Shown: piece by piece, positions 10,399-22,778 of the stretch
Layout: each line of letters starts with the position of its first letter
How positions within the stretch are numbered: position 1 is the first letter of the stretch
From: Melieria omissa
Taxonomy: Eukaryota > Arthropoda > Insecta > Diptera > Ulidiidae
Direction of reading: 5' to 3'
DNA: 64,000 nucleotides
Assembly: GCA_963971225.1 (NCBI GenBank)
Contig: OZ020269.1
Coordinates: forward strand, 19,156,921 to 19,220,920
The notes under the pieces: model-generated
Database searches by the model: none
What the model was told of the DNA's origin: nothing
The model's input: the letters and a program-made list of their open reading frames with translations, nothing else
Translations under genes and position numbers: made by a program

Positions 10399-11961
10399 AA
10401 TTTAAACTAAAGATTAACTAAATTTTTATGATAAAAAATGCCAAATATAAACCAAACTAATGTCTAACCTAAAACTTTAATGAATTGTAATTCTTGTTGT
10501 TGGTACAACAATTTGACATTCACCATAATTCTCAATGGGTTCATTAGAAAATACATTTAATTCGGAAGCCACACGAAACCCTGAAATTTATTTATAGTTA
10601 CACTAACTTGAAGTCTGCGCAAAGGTTTATTTGAACATCAAATTTTGTTGGAACATCAAATATCAACAAAAATTCAAATACACGAATATTCCATACAACT
10701 GAACTGATAGAAAGAAGTGAGAAGTAATAAGTGAGCGCGAAAACATAAACCACTACGTGTGAAGATTGCACGAGTGAATTCCAAGGAAAAACCTGAATCA
10801 CACTGCCACACCATACACGTCATACACAAAATGTAATTCAAGTGCAAAAATAGAAAACAAAAAAAAACAAGACAAAGCATAGTAAATAAAATAAAAAAAG
10901 AAAAATGACGCAGAATTTTGCCCAAATGACAGCGACAACGACAATGACAACGAAGCGCAAATAATCCACGCATACACGAGTCACGGTGTGCAAGGAATGG
11001 CCGCCAAAAAAGCGCAGCAAAAAATAAAAGTACGAGGCATAAAAATAGATTAGGCGCAGTTGCTAAAAATAGCTGCGAAAGAAGTGGAAATACAAAGAGA
11101 CAAATTGAAAATTAAGGATAAATGTGCGTGAAAGCACAAACTTGACACGATACAGGTGTCTGAAAATGATGTATTTAGATGATAAGAAGACGAGTGATAC
11201 TTTAATTCTTAATTATTTGGTTTTCTTTTAAGTCATGAGACTTTTTTCGTTGTTAGTTATTTCAATTTTCTTTCAGACGAAGCAGAAATTTCGAAAATGT
11301 TTAAAGTAAAATTAAACGCTGCTTAAACTTTTCGCTAATCACAGTTAAACTTTTGTTGAAATTTACACTTTCCGAAAACATCAGTTGGACTATTTATTAT
11401 TATTGACCAGGAAAATGGATTGCGACCAAATATATATAATTTTTCACATTTATGGACTCACAGTTTGTCTACAACTCCAGCCTCCGAAAGGAATTATGGT
11501 ATAGCTCGCAAACCTTAGGATCAGTTGCATCGTTTACATGATGTATAAATTTTCTAAATTTATAGAAAAAATAACATTTTGCTAATACGTACACTTACAT
11601 ATTTCTTTTCCCATTTCGTATCCATATTTTTTTAGAAAGATTCTATTTTAAAATTTTTTTTGTAATAGGAGAGCGAATTGGGTGAAAAAAGTCACGGCAA
11701 ATACGTTTTTGCAAGATTGATGATGCCATTTGTCTATAAATGCAGTTAAAAATTTCATTTTTTTTTCTAACACTTTCGCGCCCTCTGTGTCCATCTGAAC
11801 AGATCTAAACGTATTTTATGGTAATACAAAATTAATTTTTTGTCTTTTCAAGCATTGTGTTTGGATTTTGCACAAATCTAGTTATTTTGAGTACTTTAAA
11901 ATTTAAGAAAAAAAAGTCGACGAAATTATCGAATATATTTTATAAGAAAACCAATAGATCT
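10399..11961. other. Intergenic DNA, no gene recognised
   Basis: A/T-rich, with a purine-rich stretch at 10850-11110 and no frame or splice pattern that I can connect to a product. No element ends recognised. Confidence 0.45.
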
Positions 11962-12068
11962 GAATATAATGTAGGTAGGTAGGTAGGTGGTGGCGGCAGC
12001 TCTCATGTGAGAGCTTACTTAGGCCGAACTAGGCCCATTGTGTACCACAGGATCTCTAACCCCTTTTG

Positions 12069-12998
12069 TTAGGATGTCTCGAACCAGCCCGAACAGGTGA
12101 TTAAGCGTATTAGGCCCTTGGTGTCAACCTCCGATAAGGCCGCGAGGTTGGCTCTGTGGTAAAACCCTAAGTGTTTTTTTCGTTTCCTGCAAAGAGCGGA
12201 ACAAGTACAGAGTACGTGGAGAATTGTTTCTTCTTCCTCTATGTCTCTGCAGCTTCTGCAGAAGTCGTTGGCCAGGTGGCCCAGACCTAATCTGATAGCG
12301 TGGCTGCCAAGGATGCAGTGACCAGTGATGACTCCGACAACAACCCTGAGCGTGCCCCTATTGAGGTTTAGCAGACTTTTGGTGCGCTTCCAGTCCAGCT
12401 TTGGCCAGATCTGTTGCGCTGTCTTGCCTGTCTCTGAGGCCGCCCATGCATTGTTAGCGGCTTTTGTCATCGCTTCCTCTATCACCAGCTTACAAGTACT
12501 CAATGGAATACCTAAGCCGGCGAGCTCTGAGGGTAGCTCCTTGGTCGTTCCTTGTCTAGCCAACACGTCTGCCCTGCAGTTCCCCGGGATATCTCTGTAA
12601 CCAGGCACCCATATGAGGTGGATTTTAAGCTGCTCACCCAGAGATTTGCGGCAGCTAATCACTGTTTTGGAAGTCAGAACATGAGACCCTAGGGCCGTGA
12701 TAGCCGCTTGGCTGTCAGAGAGAATGCTAATATCTCGCCTAGAGACACTGCCCTCTTTGATCCACTTCAGGGCAGCTTCAATGGCTGAAACATCTGCTTG
12801 GAACACGCTACAGTGGTCCTGCAGTCTAAAGGAGAAATGTATACCAAGTGAGTCTGAGAAGACGCCACCACCAACAGCTCCGTTCAGCTTGGAGCCGTCG
12901 ATGTAGATCTGGTGTGAGTTCCCTATTACGGATGCTGAGCTTTCCTCCCAGTTGTTCCTGTCTGGAATGGTGCTAGTGAACTTTTTGTTAAATTGCAA
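12069..12998 (-). pseudogene. LINE polyprotein C-terminus: RNase H plus CCHC-like domain
   Basis: An open frame of 309 codons encodes RNase H with all four catalytic acids visible: IYIDGSK (Asp), VSAIEAALKW (Glu), ISILSDSQAA (Asp), GNCRADVLAR (Asp). It is followed by VVGVITGHCILGSHA and a zinc-binding-like CRSC...H..LCTCSAL cluster typical of the tail of these retrotransposons. It is well preserved but has lost its connection to the rest of the polyprotein through frameshifts upstream (13.0-13.3 kb) and truncation, so it is not an independent gene. Confidence 0.85.
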
Positions 12999-13385
12999 TT
13001 GGGGGGGTGAAGAATCCAGTTCCCCGAACTCCTACAAGAGAGTAAGTATCCTGGCATGACTCCGGTTAGACTCCGACCATTGGCCGTTAGCCCGTAGCCT
13101 ATAGCTTGTTATAGTCGCTAATTTCCTACAGTGTAGATCTAGCGGAATAAGGTAAAGCAGGGCTTCTAAAGCTAAAGTTGGTGTTGGCCGTGATGATGAC
13201 GCAGGCTGCCCTTTGAACTTTGCGGAGGTGTTGAAGGAGCAGTGTTTTCCCCACAGCATTCCACCATACTAGGAGCCCATAGGTTAGGATTGGCCAGATG
13301 ACAGCTGTGTAGACCCAGTGCGTCATATTTGGTTTTTTGTCCCCAGGTTTTCCAAAATGCCTTTTTGCAGATGTATAAGGCGATC

Positions 13386-13708
13386 AGCCGCCGTGGCTCA
13401 GTTGGTTAGTGCGCGGTCCAGCGAGTCGCATGCAGAGCGACGCAAGTTCGAATTCTGTAGTAACACCTAAAAAAATAACGGGAAACTCGTTTTCTCTTTC
13501 GGTGGCTGTCCTCTCAGCTGGAAATGGAGAGTAAAAATTGCCTATGAAAAAGCTCCCAACCTGCCGTTCGGAACCGGCATAAAACTGTAGGTCCCTTCCA
13601 CCCGCGTACAAAATTCACACGCACAACACGGGTGGTTGCGGGAAGCTAGGCCTTAGTCTCGCGTAAGCAGGCTGTCGTGCCAATCAATTATAAAAAAAAA
13701 ATTATTAT
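13386..13708 (+). mobile_element. Complete tRNA-derived SINE (family A) inserted in a LINE
   Basis: The head carries an RNA polymerase III A box (TGGCTCAGTTG, 13394-13404) and B box (AGTTCGAATTC, 13445-13455). The body follows and ends in an A-rich/ATT tail. The 12-bp duplication TATAAGGCGATC flanks it perfectly (13374-13385, 13709-13720). It splits the minus-strand LINE reverse transcriptase, so it is younger than that LINE. Related copies: 1-75, 46558-46790 (minus), 51478-51690 (minus), and probably 57514-57620. Confidence 0.93.
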
Positions 13709-14148
13709 TATAAGGCGATCTTTGCCTTTTTGACCCCATGGAGGATGTTCGGTTTCCAGCTCAATCTCTTGTCAAAAATGACTCCAAGGAATTGTGCTTC
13801 ATTCTTGAAAGGCATTTCTGTGTTGTTTAGTGATAGAGGTGGTATAGGTGGGGGCAGGACAACCTCTGTCTTTCCTGGGTTGATGCCTAATCCTCGACTG
13901 GTAACCCAGCCGTTGACCTTGTTTAGCAGTACCTGCATTAGATCTCTGATCGAGTTGGGAAACTTGCCCGAGATAGTTCGAACTATGTCGTCTGAATACG
14001 CCGTCACCTTGCCGCAACCCCCTCCCAGGGACTGGAGCAGTTCGTTTGCTACCAGGTTCCAAAGGAGAAAGAGAGGACTGCGCCCTGATGAGTGCCCCTG
14101 CTCACTCCTCTCGAGATAGAAGAGAGAGAGAGAAGAGAATATAATGTA

Positions 14149-15770
14149 AAAACATGAACTTTAAATCACACACGTTTATCGTAATAAAAAAATAAAAAAA
14201 GCAAACATTACTAATTTTCTATGTACGAGGTTGTTGAAGAAATAAGGGTTTTTAAAATAAAAAAAATATTTTATTAGGAAGCCAATAGGTAGAACATAAA
14301 CTTTAGATTACACAAGTAGAATAGATTAGATTTCGTAATTAAAAAACTGCAGTTTTTTTAATCTTAACTTTTTTATTATTTATTTTTATTATTTTAATTT
14401 TTTAACTTTTATGATTCGTTAACGAATCAAAGGTACGAAATGGGTTAAATAATTAAATTTTAGTTGAAATTTACTTCCTTCTCATTGGAAACAACAACTC
14501 GTAACAACTTGCTAACAATATTTTTTATATGAAAATTTCTCAATTTCATAATTAATGTTCTTTAATTCTTAATTTCATTAAATTGAAAAGAATAAAAATC
14601 TTTTGCATTTAATTTAAAATGCACAAACTGCACGATCGCATGAAAAATTGCCAGAAGGAAGAAGAAATTGCAGGAAAATGCCCAAACGAAGCTATCAAAA
14701 GCGGCAACGGCAACACCTGATGCCGGCTGCTGTTGCTACTCTTGCCGTCATGGCAACAAGAAACATGCCGCCGCTGACCCTGTTCTGGTGGCAGCAACCA
14801 TAAACGCAACAGCACAACAGCAACAACAACAACAACATTAAAAGCAATAATCGTAGTAACAGTACGTGAGGAAACCAGTTGCCGTTGCCGTTGCCGTGGC
14901 CACTGTCAGTGCCACAACCAAGTAAAGTGGGGAAATACAAAAACAACAACAACAAAAAACTGAAATATAAAAATAAATGCCAACAAAATTGTAGCGCGCG
15001 CAATTTAAGCAATGCAGGAATTTAAACCAAATATAGCCTCAACAACAACAACAACAACAACAACAAGGAGGGAATAAAGCGCAGCAAAAGAACATGGCCA
15101 AAGCTGGCACAGTTGGAGTAACTCAGGCAGCGACAACACTAACAACACTGCTGGCCAAATGTAATTTTCGTTACAATTACAGCGCTTCGACTTTACGAGG
15201 AAAATAAAAGAGCACAACAATTGCCGGCGATTTAGCAAAACGAAAAACAAAACTAAGCAAAAAAAGAGACAGCAACAAACCAGCACGAACAGGTTTTCAC
15301 TGCTGCGGCCAAGTGATATTTGCATTGGAAGAACGGCCCCAACTGCCAAACTGCTGCAAGCCGGTAAGCCAAAGCGGCAGTCGATGTCAGCGCAGAGGAT
15401 AATAAGCAGCAGCCAGCAAGAGCGGATGAACAGATTGAGGGCGGAAGGCGGGAGACGGGAAGGAGGAGTATGAGTGTAATGCCGTTGATTGTGTGCTACT
15501 TTTAAGTTGGCTAAATTGTGCAGTTTTTCTGGCTTAATTGAAGGATAAGAATTCGCATATGGCTGGCGCGAAAATCGAGGTTAAACTCGCATTAAATTAG
15601 GACGAATGCATGGGATTGTTGTTGCTTGTTTAAAAGTGTTTGTAGACAGACATTTGGGACAGGTTAGAGGAGAGCTACTAGAGTTAGAGTAGTTAAAAGC
15701 TATCAGATATAACCTGTTCAAATATTAAAGACTAGCAGGGACCGGAGGTTTTGCATGCAAAAGTGAAGTC
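14149..15770. other. Intergenic DNA, no gene recognised
   Basis: CAACAACAA microsatellites at about 14815-14840 and 15035-15068 with A/T-rich surroundings. Frames on the minus strand are leucine-rich only because they read the CAA/CAG repeats backwards. Confidence 0.45.
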
Positions 15771-17440
15771 AATGGGCCCAAGAAATCAAGTTGTTCTTAA
15801 CCCGTTGTTGACCCCGTCAGATTTTTATGAAAAAATTCTTGTGTAATTATTTTTCATTTTAAGTTCTTTCACTATATTTGAGGTCAATAGACCTGTTAAA
15901 TAATGTTTCACATACAAATTCCTAATCCATCGTTGACCCTGTCACTTGATTTGATTGTATTTGGTTGATTTTCAAAAAAGTAAAAAAACACGTACCTATC
16001 GAATTATTTTAAATTTGGAACACTTTCACCAAATTTGATATCAATAGGTCCATTTATTCATGTGTTTTCTCTGTTTCTTTACACAGTCAGATTTTGATTT
16101 TCGAAAAAATGAAAACACGTTATTTCACACGTTAAGTGCTCTCACCAAGTTTGAAGTTCAAGTTCAAAAGTTCCATACAATCTTGTCTCTTTGCACAAAC
16201 TTTTAACCCATTGTTGACCCGTTAGATTTTGATTTTCGATAAAATGAAAAACACATATTGAATTATTTCAAAGTTGAAGTACTTTTACCAAGTTTGAAGT
16301 CATAAGACCCAAAAAATCTTGTTTCTCCATACAAAATCTTTAACCCTTTGCTTACCAAAAGCAAAAAACACATATTTAGTTCTTTTTTACTTTTTGTTAT
16401 TATTTATTTAAATTTTTTACTGACTTTATTTATTTAATTTTTTTAATTCAATTTATTTTTTAATTTGTTTTATTTTATATTTATTTAATTTTTATTTATT
16501 TTTATGCTAACCCATTATTGCCCAATTTTTTGTTTCGACTTTCGAGCTCATTTTCTGAAAGAAATGGCCTAATTTTTTATTAAAAAACAAGTTCGAATAT
16601 AAAAACGAAAAAAATTAATTTTTATTTTCATTTTAATATTGCTCCAAATGGGATCATTGGGCACAGCGGAATGTTGTGAAATACAACGAAGCAATGCACA
16701 TGCATTCCACGATGTTCGATTCGCATTCGAAATTTTATCGAAAGCTCGATATATTGCTGCCTTTAAATAATATGCTCGTTTAAGTAAGTGTTCCCAAATG
16801 GGAACATTGGGCGCTAATGGGTTAAAGTTTTTATTTAGTTTCGAATGAAGTCTATAGGTCCATCGGTCCATGTTCCCATACAAAACTTTTAACCCTTTGT
16901 TTACCGCTTTAAGTTTGGATTTGCACAAAAGTAACAAACACATATTTAATCATTTTTTATTTATTGTTATTTAATTTATTTTTTATATATTTTATTTTTT
17001 ATTTACTTCATTTTATTTTATTTTATTTTATTTTATTATTATTTTATTTTATTTTATTTTATTTTATTTTATTATTATTTTATTTTAATTTATTTTATAT
17101 ATTTTATTTTGGTTTATTAATTTGTTTACTTTTTTTTTTTGTTTATTTAATTTTTTTCTTTATTTAGTTTTTTCTTCTATTTATTGAATTTTTTTATTTA
17201 TTTTTATATTTATCTTTTTTTTATTTATTTTAATTTTATATTAATTTAGTTTTCTCACCAATAAATCAACTGAATGAAGTCAATAGGCCCATCGGTTCAT
17301 GTTTTTTCTTGGTCTTAACTCATTGTTGACCCCATGGAATTTTTATTTTCAAAAAAATTTTAAAATACGTTTTTTCACCAAGTTTGAAATCAATGTGCCT
17401 ATTGAATTACGTTTCTTACTTAACCCATGTTTTGCTCTTT
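15771..17440. repeat. Degenerate tandem array with TTAACCC-type units
   Basis: A motif of the form TTAACCCATTGTTGACCC, followed by AGATTTTGATTTTCRAAAAA and CACCAAGTTTGAAGTCAATA, recurs at about 15817, 15930, 16082, 16205, 16341, 16889 and 17320 with irregular spacing (about 110-150 bp, larger where interrupted). A TTAA-flanked MITE (16511-16821) and TTTTATTTTA low-complexity runs (16380-16500, 16930-17260) break the array. No coding content. Confidence 0.65.
16511..16821. mobile_element. piggyBac-type MITE (311 bp)
   Basis: Ends CCCATTATTGCCCAA and, in reverse complement, CCCATTAGCGCCCAA are imperfect inverted repeats. TTAA is intact on the right (16822-16825) and CTAA (one change) on the left. 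Inner inverted ATGGGAACATTGGG-like segments are present. The superfamily assignment rests on the TTAA target and CCC start; there is no transposase. Confidence 0.6.
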
Positions 17441-20164
17441 TAGACACCAAATTTCAAAAAATCCCTTATTAGCGGAGGCTCACTTTCTAAAGTGGTTCTA
17501 CAGTTAAAATTTTATTTTTGTAGCTTCAGCGGTCTGGAATCAACATTTTTCACATACGCAACACTAATATGGCTTAGCAACATGTTGATACACATCCGAT
17601 ACATATCAAAGCTAAACATACGTCAAGTGGACAAGTGGTTCTGTGCAAAATGTTATACTATCTGGTTTTTCGTTTGATGCTTATCTATACTTGAATTATG
17701 CTGCTCGACATAATGGGAAAATCAATTGAAATCACTCACTTATAACGCTTTCCTGATAACGTAAACTGAGTGAATAATAGTTTTGAAAGAAATAGTTTTG
17801 AAACAAAGACAACAGCAAATGTGTGTAAATGTAAAATAAGATAAAAATGGAGTCATTTGTGTTTTTTTTTCTTATAGTCAGTAAGATTTTTATGTGCATT
17901 GGCTTATTAAATAAATAAATAATAATAACACTTCAAACGACAACGAGACAAATGGCAATTGAAATAGCGCTGAAATATTCAGTGAAGCAGAGTTGTGACA
18001 GAAAATTACAATAGTTTAGTGCAAAGAATTATAAAGAATTATAAAGTCAACTGACGTATACTGAAGGATTTCGGTATTGAAAAATTCGCATCGTTGAACA
18101 ACACTGAAAATAATTCCATTCGATTTCAGTTTTTTTACAATGTCACTTTCAATTCAATCGAAATATTTTCCAAGTGTGGCTTCTCTTGTAACTCGTTTTT
18201 GTTGTCGCAAGCAACAAAATATGTGAGAAAATGCCAACTGACAAGCAACCGCCAGCTAGACGCGCCCCGGACAGTCAGATAGACGCGTCGATAACGCTTC
18301 AATGCCACAATCGGGCCCAAAGAAATCACAACAACAAACATGAAATTGCATAGCATGGCAACTGACAAACGACGGCCACAAACTAAAGTTGACAATTGGA
18401 GAAAATGTCAATCGAAGTGGACACACGTGCGGCGTCGCTTTGCACTGCACGCGTTGTCAAAAAAGAGAACAAGAAACGCTGACAAGCGCCGCAACAATAT
18501 GAATAACAATAACAAAACATTGCTGCACTGTGCACTGGTGATGAGTTATGAGTGCAGCAGCGACGGCGGCACTTGCAACAAAATTTATTACTGCTGTGCT
18601 CGAGCAATTAGCATGCGAGGCCAGAACGAAATGCGCTCGAAATAAAAGTTTGGAAAAATGCAGCGCCAATTGGTGTCGCACAACTGAATCCGACATGACA
18701 ACAACAAACTCGGCGCTGACATTTTGAGCACAACAGTAACAACAACGACAATGAAAGCAACTGATAGTCGCGTGCGATAAAGGGAAGCGTCGAGTGAAGT
18801 GGAAAAATCCAGCCACTGCAATTCCCATCGACACTAGGCGCGTTGATGTTGCTGGCGATGATGTGCGTGTTGTGCAATTATAACAACAACAACAACAACG
18901 GCGAAAATTCTGTGCCCCAATTGCAAATGTCAGTCAACTCATTAATGCAAAATGTTGTTTTTTATTTGATTTTTTACATTTTGCTCCAGTTTCATAGTTT
19001 AAAAAGCACAGGCACACACACACACATTCACATGCATTGATATGCAATATGCGCCGTTCGACTGTTCGACCACTCGCCCGCCACTCTTTCACCCCGCCCA
19101 TTTCGACACTTTTGCTGATTGCAAAGAATCTGAAAAATGTCAACCGACATTTAAACGTTGTCGATTTAGTTTTTAATGGCCAACAACAGTGGTTCGTCGA
19201 ATGGGAAAATGTTCAAGTAAGACAACAGCAATAAAAACAAAAACAACAACAACAACAGCTGCAAGCTATGAGTAATCCCCACATGCAGTGCAGCAGCAAC
19301 GCACATCGCTGCCCAGTTGCGCTTTGCAGTTGCGACCGAATCAATCGTTTCGGATCGAATCGTTGCCAATCGATTGCCAGCGGTGGTGAAATGCTGAGTT
19401 GGCCATTGGTGGTGTCGATTGTGTGTGCGTTGGAAGGTGGTGTGACAGTGCAACACGATACGCGCCAAACACAGCAACGAATGTGGCACATAAACGCATT
19501 AGTGTTGGTAGGAAAATGTGTGTGTTTGAATGTGACATGGTTACCTGCAGAACAACATGTACGAGTACTAAATGCATGACAACAAAAACTAACAAACAAC
19601 ACGTAAATGAGTCATCGACAAGGAAACGGGAAGTCACAATTCAACAGAAAATGTTTAGGGAACATAAAATCGAACTCATGATGTCACCGGCGACAAGAGG
19701 TGATAACAGCACGAAAAGGAAAACATTTCAAATACTGAAAATGAAATATGGTCTCAAATGGAATAATCTTTAGTGAAAAACAATAAAATTGTTCGGCTTA
19801 AAATAAATAAAACAAACTGGCCAAAACCACTCAAGTCATTAAGATTAAATAAGTACATGAGTTGTATGAATTTGATCACACCCAACTCTAACGCCCACTA
19901 TGGTAAGAAAACTCAACCATGGTGTACTTTTGTAAGGCTATATAGCCACTGTTATATGGTCACTGTGCCAATTATGGGTTATATAGAATCGGTTACCCCT
20001 ATTTTCGCGCCCATTAAACTAACAAAACGAAGCTATAGTACGTCTGGAAATCGATCTGATTCTGTGTTTCACTGAGGTGTACATAGGCTATAAAATTTCT
20101 CTGTTCCACGCCCATCAAAATGATAGAAACCAGTTATGATATACTTTTGCAAGACGCAGGAGCG
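17441..20164. other. Intergenic DNA, no gene recognised
   Basis: Moderately GC-balanced between 18200 and 19600 with many overlapping short frames on both strands, CAACAA runs, and a CA run at 19013-19026. None shows a recognised domain. At 19890-20120, AACGCCCACTATGG, CGCGCCCATTA and CACGCCCATCAA recall the inner repeats of the Helitron at 43156, possibly a decayed copy. Confidence 0.4.
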
Positions 20165-21545
20165 TAGCTAAAGTTGGGGGAGTCTTCAGGGCACGGAGTC
20201 GATGTTCCTGCAGAGCCGGGATGTTCTTTCACAAAGCGCTCCAGCTCTGTGGAGATTGAGAGAGAACGGCGCCGTATGAATGACACACTTAATAGCGACC
20301 TGCAAACAATCTCCAAGTGGGGTCAAGCGAACAGGGTCGATTTTAATCCTTGCAAGACTCAATGTTGCCTGTTATCCCACAAACGAGTTTTCCCACATCC
20401 CAACACATCCCTGGCTTTGGGTGGTGTGAGTATTGCGGAATCGCCAGCTCTTGATGTTCTGGGCATGGCCATTAACCCATTGCTGCCTAATGGGTAAAAT
20501 GTTACCCATGAAAACTGACTTTTTAAAAAATTCACAGAAAAGTTCGTCGTAGAGATATCTCAAAATTATTGATGAGGATGGTTGGGGTAAAGATGGAACT
20601 ACCTTAGTCTAGTGGAGGTCACCCTAAAATTCCGCCATCTAGCTAGAGTTACCAGACTCCAAAAATTGTGAATTATCCGGAGGTGGAAAATTTGGTGAAA
20701 CGTAGTGGCCCTAGAACCTCACGAAAATCTGCCTCCTAACTCACCTGTAAACAATACTTCTTTGGTTCACGTGTTTAGCTGATTACTTTAAAAATTATGG
20801 AAAAAACTACCAAAGCTTCTAATGGGTAAACCCAATGAATATCTCAGCAACGTGCAGAGATAGAAAGCTGAAATTTTGTTTTTGTTTGGATCATTTTGGG
20901 TCAATTCCAGGTCGTGTATGAAATTTTATCAAAATCGTATGGGCGGAACTGGTACCCGGCAGCAAAGGGTTAAGAACGATCTTCGTTGGAACGATCATAT
21001 TTTTGGCGTGTCGAAAGAAGCAGCCAAATGTCTCGGCTTCCTAAAGCGGTGCAAAAAATATTTCATTCCGATTGATCTTCGCATTATTTACACCACCTAT
21101 ATCCGACCTTAAATGGAGTTTAACTCGCACCTATGGGCGGGGGTTTCAAAAACCCATTTGGAGCTCTTGGACCGGGCGCAAAACCGTGCGATCAAGCTTA
21201 TAGGGGACAGTAGGCCAGCTCTATTGACTCCTTAGAACATTTTCGAAACGTGGCATGTGTGGTGTTATATTACCGATACTTTTTCGGTAATTGCTCAGTG
21301 GAGATGAGCAGCTTGCTGCCGTCACTCTGGGTATTCCCCCGGGGAACCCGTTTGAACACTGGCGCCCATGCATTCCACGTTGAAACGATGTTTCAGCGCA
21401 CTACGCACTACAGAGAAAGTTCGTTCCTGGCCCGTACATCGCGGTTGTGGAATGGTCTCCCTGAGGATATTTTCCCCAGCACTTATGGTCTCAATGGTAT
21501 CAAGTCAAGAGTCCATAACAACTTCTATCAAAACCCTATCTCCTA
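20165..21545 (+). pseudogene. Non-LTR retrotransposon RT C-terminal fragment, split by a MITE
   Basis: Conceptual fragments match the end of a LINE reverse transcriptase: LNSDLQTISKWGQANRVDFN, CKTQCCLLSHKR and LDVLGM on the left, then NDLRWNDHIFGVSKEAAKCL, YTTYIRP, ELLDRAQNRAIKLIGD, YYRYFFGNCSVEM and SSFLARTSRLWNGLPEDIFP on the right. No RNase H follows, so it belongs to a different lineage from the elements at 3425 and 11974. Apart from the 494-bp MITE the frame is damaged by stops (for example near 21111 and 21232). Confidence 0.8.
20476..20969. mobile_element. piggyBac-type MITE (494 bp) inside a LINE
   Basis: Flanked by TTAA on both sides (20472-20475 and 20970-20973), with inverted ends CCCATTGCTGCC and CCCTTTGCTGCC. 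Removing the element with one TTAA joins ATGGCCATTAAGAACGATCT in frame and restores the RT reading, which confirms both boundaries. No coding capacity. Confidence 0.88.
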
Positions 21546-21639
21546 ACCTTTATATACTTTCTGAACCAACGCAATGCCTCGCATTAATAGGAGTCATCCC
21601 CTGCGCGTTTCTTCGAGTCAAGAAAAAAGAAGAGTTAAA

Positions 21640-21742
21640 TCATTTCTACTTCTTTTTATCTCTGCAGCTTCTGACATTACTGGACGAAAGGTCCCATTTG
21701 ATAAACATAGAGATCCAATAGCGCAGTGTCCAGTGATGAGAA
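21640..21742 (-). pseudogene. Small LINE fragment (VLITGHCAIGS)
   Basis: On the minus strand about 100 bases encode ITGHCAIGSLC followed by a decayed continuation, matching the segment after RNase H in the LINEs at 3425 and 11974. It abuts a mariner relic. Confidence 0.55.
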
Positions 21743-21935
21743 CTTTAGATCGTTGGCCGGAATGTCCTTCATGATATTGGTGTAAGCCTTTTGGTTGGAT
21801 TCTACGTACTCAAAACACTTTCTTTTCATAGGCAAAAGCATTTTTTCGAAAAAGTAAAAGTCATACGGTGTCGCTTCAGAAGAAAACGGGCAGTGGGTTA
21901 TGGACAAACTGCGACTTTTAGTCAAAAAAAATCAG
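21743..21935 (-). pseudogene. Mariner relic, C-terminal part
   Basis: The minus strand encodes THCPFSSEATPYDFYFFEKM, then LLPMKRKCFEYVESNQKAY and MKDIPANDL, a decayed version of the mariner block HPPYSPDLAPCDFFLFPKLK plus its downstream helix. The third catalytic Asp survives in YDF. It belongs to a different mariner subfamily from the copies at 9656 and 47709. Confidence 0.65.
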
Positions 21936-22774
21936 TCACAAGTGTCGATCGATGACATGGCGTCAGTCGGACACCTTTCGGTAGCCAAATGTTCAATTAA
22001 AATGCTCTTAATTTATGTTATTAAAATGCTTTAATACTCTTTCAAGAATTTCATTTAAGATTTTTGGTGTTCTTTGTTGAATTCACGCACAGTTTTGATG
22101 GAATCTGCAGTGATCGCGAATTTCATTTGGCCAACATGTTCATCATCATTTATGTTCTTAAAACAGTTTTTTTAATCACGTTTATAACTCCTGAGCTCTG
22201 CCACGGGATAAACAATCAGCACCGTTTAGTTTTACCAAAAATGTTCACTAATATTGTTAGATGTGAGCATGTTGGGAATTGCAACACGGTGTCAGCTGTG
22301 CTTCATGTGAAAGCAAAAAAATTGTGTGAACACAGTTTTCGCGCCAAAAGTTTAGTGCTCAAAATTTTCTGACAAAGCAAAGTGTTTGATTTGAAAAAAA
22401 AAAATTGTTTGAAAATTGCGAAATACATTCCAATTTTTAATAAATAAAGTATGTTAATATATAAATAAAAAAATAAATACAAATACGAAATATGTACGTT
22501 CCAATTTTTTATAAATAAAATGTGTGAATATATATAGGGTTTTTACCAAGTTTGAGTGAAAATATATAGTGTGTAACATTTCTGTAGCAAAGAATATGTT
22601 TTTGAATAAACGATTGAAAATTCCGTAATCAAAATCAAAAAACAAAAGTGTTTTTTAATTAAAGAGGAGCTATAGAAATAAACGTTTTGGTTTAAAATAT
22701 TATATTGACCGATTAAGGGTTAATCAAATAAAAATGTATGTATATGAAATGAAAAAAAAATATAAAACCAAATT
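21936..22774. other. Intergenic DNA, no gene recognised
   Basis: A/T-rich, with AATAAATA-type runs at 22430-22560. No product recognised on either strand. Confidence 0.45.
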
Positions 22775-22778
22775 TTAA

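Larger units (their letters stand above)
11974..14136 (-). mobile_element. 5'-truncated RNase H-type LINE with nested SINE
   Basis: The element reads right to left. Its 3' end is at 11974 with a CCTA tetramer tail (plus strand TAGGTAGGTAGG). The 12-bp target duplication GAATATAATGTA is perfect at 11962-11973 and 14137-14148. From 14007 leftward there is reverse transcriptase (AYSDDIVRTI, a YADD-type box with Ser; NPGKTEVV; LGVIFDKRLSWKP). Next comes the RT C-terminal part (WPILTYGLLVWW), split by a SINE, and then the RNase H and Cys/His region. The perfect duplication indicates a fairly recent insertion. Clade is probably I/R1/LOA-type from RNase H and domain order. Confidence 0.9.

Noticed and set aside
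10850..11110. Possible A-rich coding exon
   Set aside because: Purine-rich but with stops in all frames and no splice sites that help.
13394..13455. Functional tRNA gene
   Set aside because: Part of a SINE with target duplications; no complete cloverleaf.
16569..16943. 124-codon minus-strand open frame
   Set aside because: It lies across a TTAA MITE and the neighbouring satellite, so it is not a gene.
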